Part shown: in pieces, positions 31,394 to 32,011 of the stretch
How the letters are laid out: each line of letters begins with the position of its first letter
How positions within the stretch are numbered: the first letter of the stretch is position 1
Source: Geodermatophilus obscurus
GTDB lineage: Bacteria > Actinomycetota > Actinomycetes > Mycobacteriales > Geodermatophilaceae
Direction: 5' to 3'
Assembly: GCF_900143215.1 (NCBI RefSeq)
Contig: NZ_FRDM01000042.1
Coordinates: 1 to 32,011, forward strand
DNA: 32,011 nt
Notes under the pieces: generated by a model
What the model was told of the DNA's origin: nothing
What the model saw: the letters and a program-made list of their open reading frames with translations, nothing else
The model's database searches: none
Program-made: the position numbers and the translations under genes

Positions 31394-32011
31394 ATGATCG
31401 GCACCGAAGCCATCAGCCGCGTGATCGGCAAGGACGTCTACGACCAGAGCGGTGACAAGATCGGCTCGGCCTCCGAGGTCTACCTCGACGACGAGAGCGG
31501 TCAGCCGGAGTGGGTCACGGTGCGTACCGGCCTGTTCGGCACCAAGGAGTCCTTCGTCCCGATCCGGGACGCCGACCTCACCGACGACGGCCTCCGCGTA
31601 CCGGTGAGCAAGAGCCAGGTCAAGGACGCCCCGAAGGTCGACACCGACGGGCACCTGTCGCCGCAGGAGGAGCAGGAGCTCTACCGCTACTACGGCATGC
31701 AGGGCGGTCAGGGGACGCAGACCGACACCACCGTGGGCCGGGTCGACCGCGACCAGCAGGCGGTCATGGACCCCTCGACGACGACGGGGACGGCCGGCAG
31801 CGGCCGCGACCGTGACGTCGTCGACCCCACGACGACGACCGAGACCACCGGGCGGGCCGGGATGGCCGCCGGCGCCGCCGGGTCGGCCGGGATGGCCGCG
31901 GGGACGACGGGCCGCGCCGACCGCGACCGGGACGGGCGGGCCGACCACACCGGCGAGGCCGGCGTCGTCGGCCGGGACGTCTCCGGGCCGACCACCGACG
32001 AGGCGATGACC
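31394..32011 (+). CDS. PRC-barrel domain protein (5' part, runs off the window)
   Basis: The open frame from ATG 31394 continues to the window edge (206 codons, no stop). Residues 1-80 form a PRC-barrel: GTEAISRVIGKDVYDQSGDK, VYLDDESGQPEWVTVRTGLF, then ESFVPIRDADL and a short strand, as in photosynthetic reaction-centre H subunits and RimM. QEEQELYRYYG (about 99-109) follows, as in actinobacterial stress proteins that often end with DUF2382. After that comes a low-complexity region rich in Thr, Gly, Ala, Arg and Asp with repeats (DPSTTTGT/DPTTTTET, GMAAG twice, DRDRD). Upstream is GGGAGC. Function is unknown; homologues are mostly annotated as stress-related. Confidence 0.85.
   Translation, partial: MIGTEAISRVIGKDVYDQSGDKIGSASEVYLDDESGQPEWVTVRTGLFGTKESFVPIRDADLTDDGLRVPVSKSQVKDAPKVDTDGHLSPQEEQELYRYYGMQGGQGTQTDTTVGRVDRDQQAVMDPSTTTGTAGSGRDRDVVDPTTTTETTGRAGMAAGAAGSAGMAAGTTGRADRDRDGRADHTGEAGVVGRDVSGPTTDEAMT

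Overview
The window is about 32 kb of very GC-rich DNA (third codon positions nearly all G or C). Many genes start with GTG and several lie only 6-8 nt behind a TAnnnT-like -10 box, as in leaderless actinobacterial transcripts. Gene content (DUF3040, DUF3097, DUF4383, DUF2786, an LCP ligase with several N-terminal membrane segments, a polyketide-type ABC exporter, an HTH-Mop protein) indicates an actinomycete. A member of the Geodermatophilaceae (Blastococcus, Geodermatophilus, Modestobacter) would fit, but that is inference.

Positions 1-2700 form a scarred segment. It holds a weakly supported small ORF ending in a strong hairpin, a frameshifted N-terminal fragment of an IS5-type transposase, an intact Tat-exported polysaccharide-deacetylase-like gene, and the last ~50 codons of a tyrosine recombinase abutting the chromosomal xth gene. 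Positions 2.7-20 kb look like ordinary chromosome: exonuclease III, an LCP cell-wall ligase, a two-gene ABC exporter divergent from a MarR-like regulator with a palindrome between them, small stress and membrane proteins, a DUF1801 protein, an ACAD10/11-like acyl-CoA dehydrogenase, a NodU/CmcH carbamoyltransferase, a RecQ helicase with an unusual C-terminus, a DUF2786 protein and a MASE1-GGDEF-EAL cyclic-di-GMP protein.

Positions 19.6-26.6 kb form a molybdenum locus. A small HTH-Mop protein (candidate molybdate-responsive regulator) precedes modABC, a MobA-like nucleotidyltransferase and moaE, all on the plus strand and mostly coupled by GTGA/ATGA overlaps. moaA-moaD follow on the minus strand. 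A GAF protein, a CsbD-like stress protein and an unrecognised 109-aa protein lie between the two halves. Together these genes import molybdate, make the pterin precursor, assemble molybdopterin synthase and probably attach a nucleotide. moaC, mogA/moaB and moeA are not in the window.

Positions 26.7-32 kb carry an unrecognised secreted protein, an MFS transporter, an aldo/keto reductase, a DUF3097 Toprim-like protein and the start of a PRC-barrel protein that runs off the end.

I found no CRISPR array, tRNA, rRNA or recognisable defence system. The most unusual signals are intergenic: an 86-bp imperfect palindrome between modC and the MobA-like gene flanked by 21-bp direct repeats that duplicate the stop/RBS/start junction; a ~106-bp, ~94% identical inverted repeat pair 4.2 kb apart, each copy just downstream of a minus-strand gene; a 22-bp palindrome with a parS-like core; and inverted repeats that look like operators at modA, at the ABC exporter and at the DUF4383 gene.
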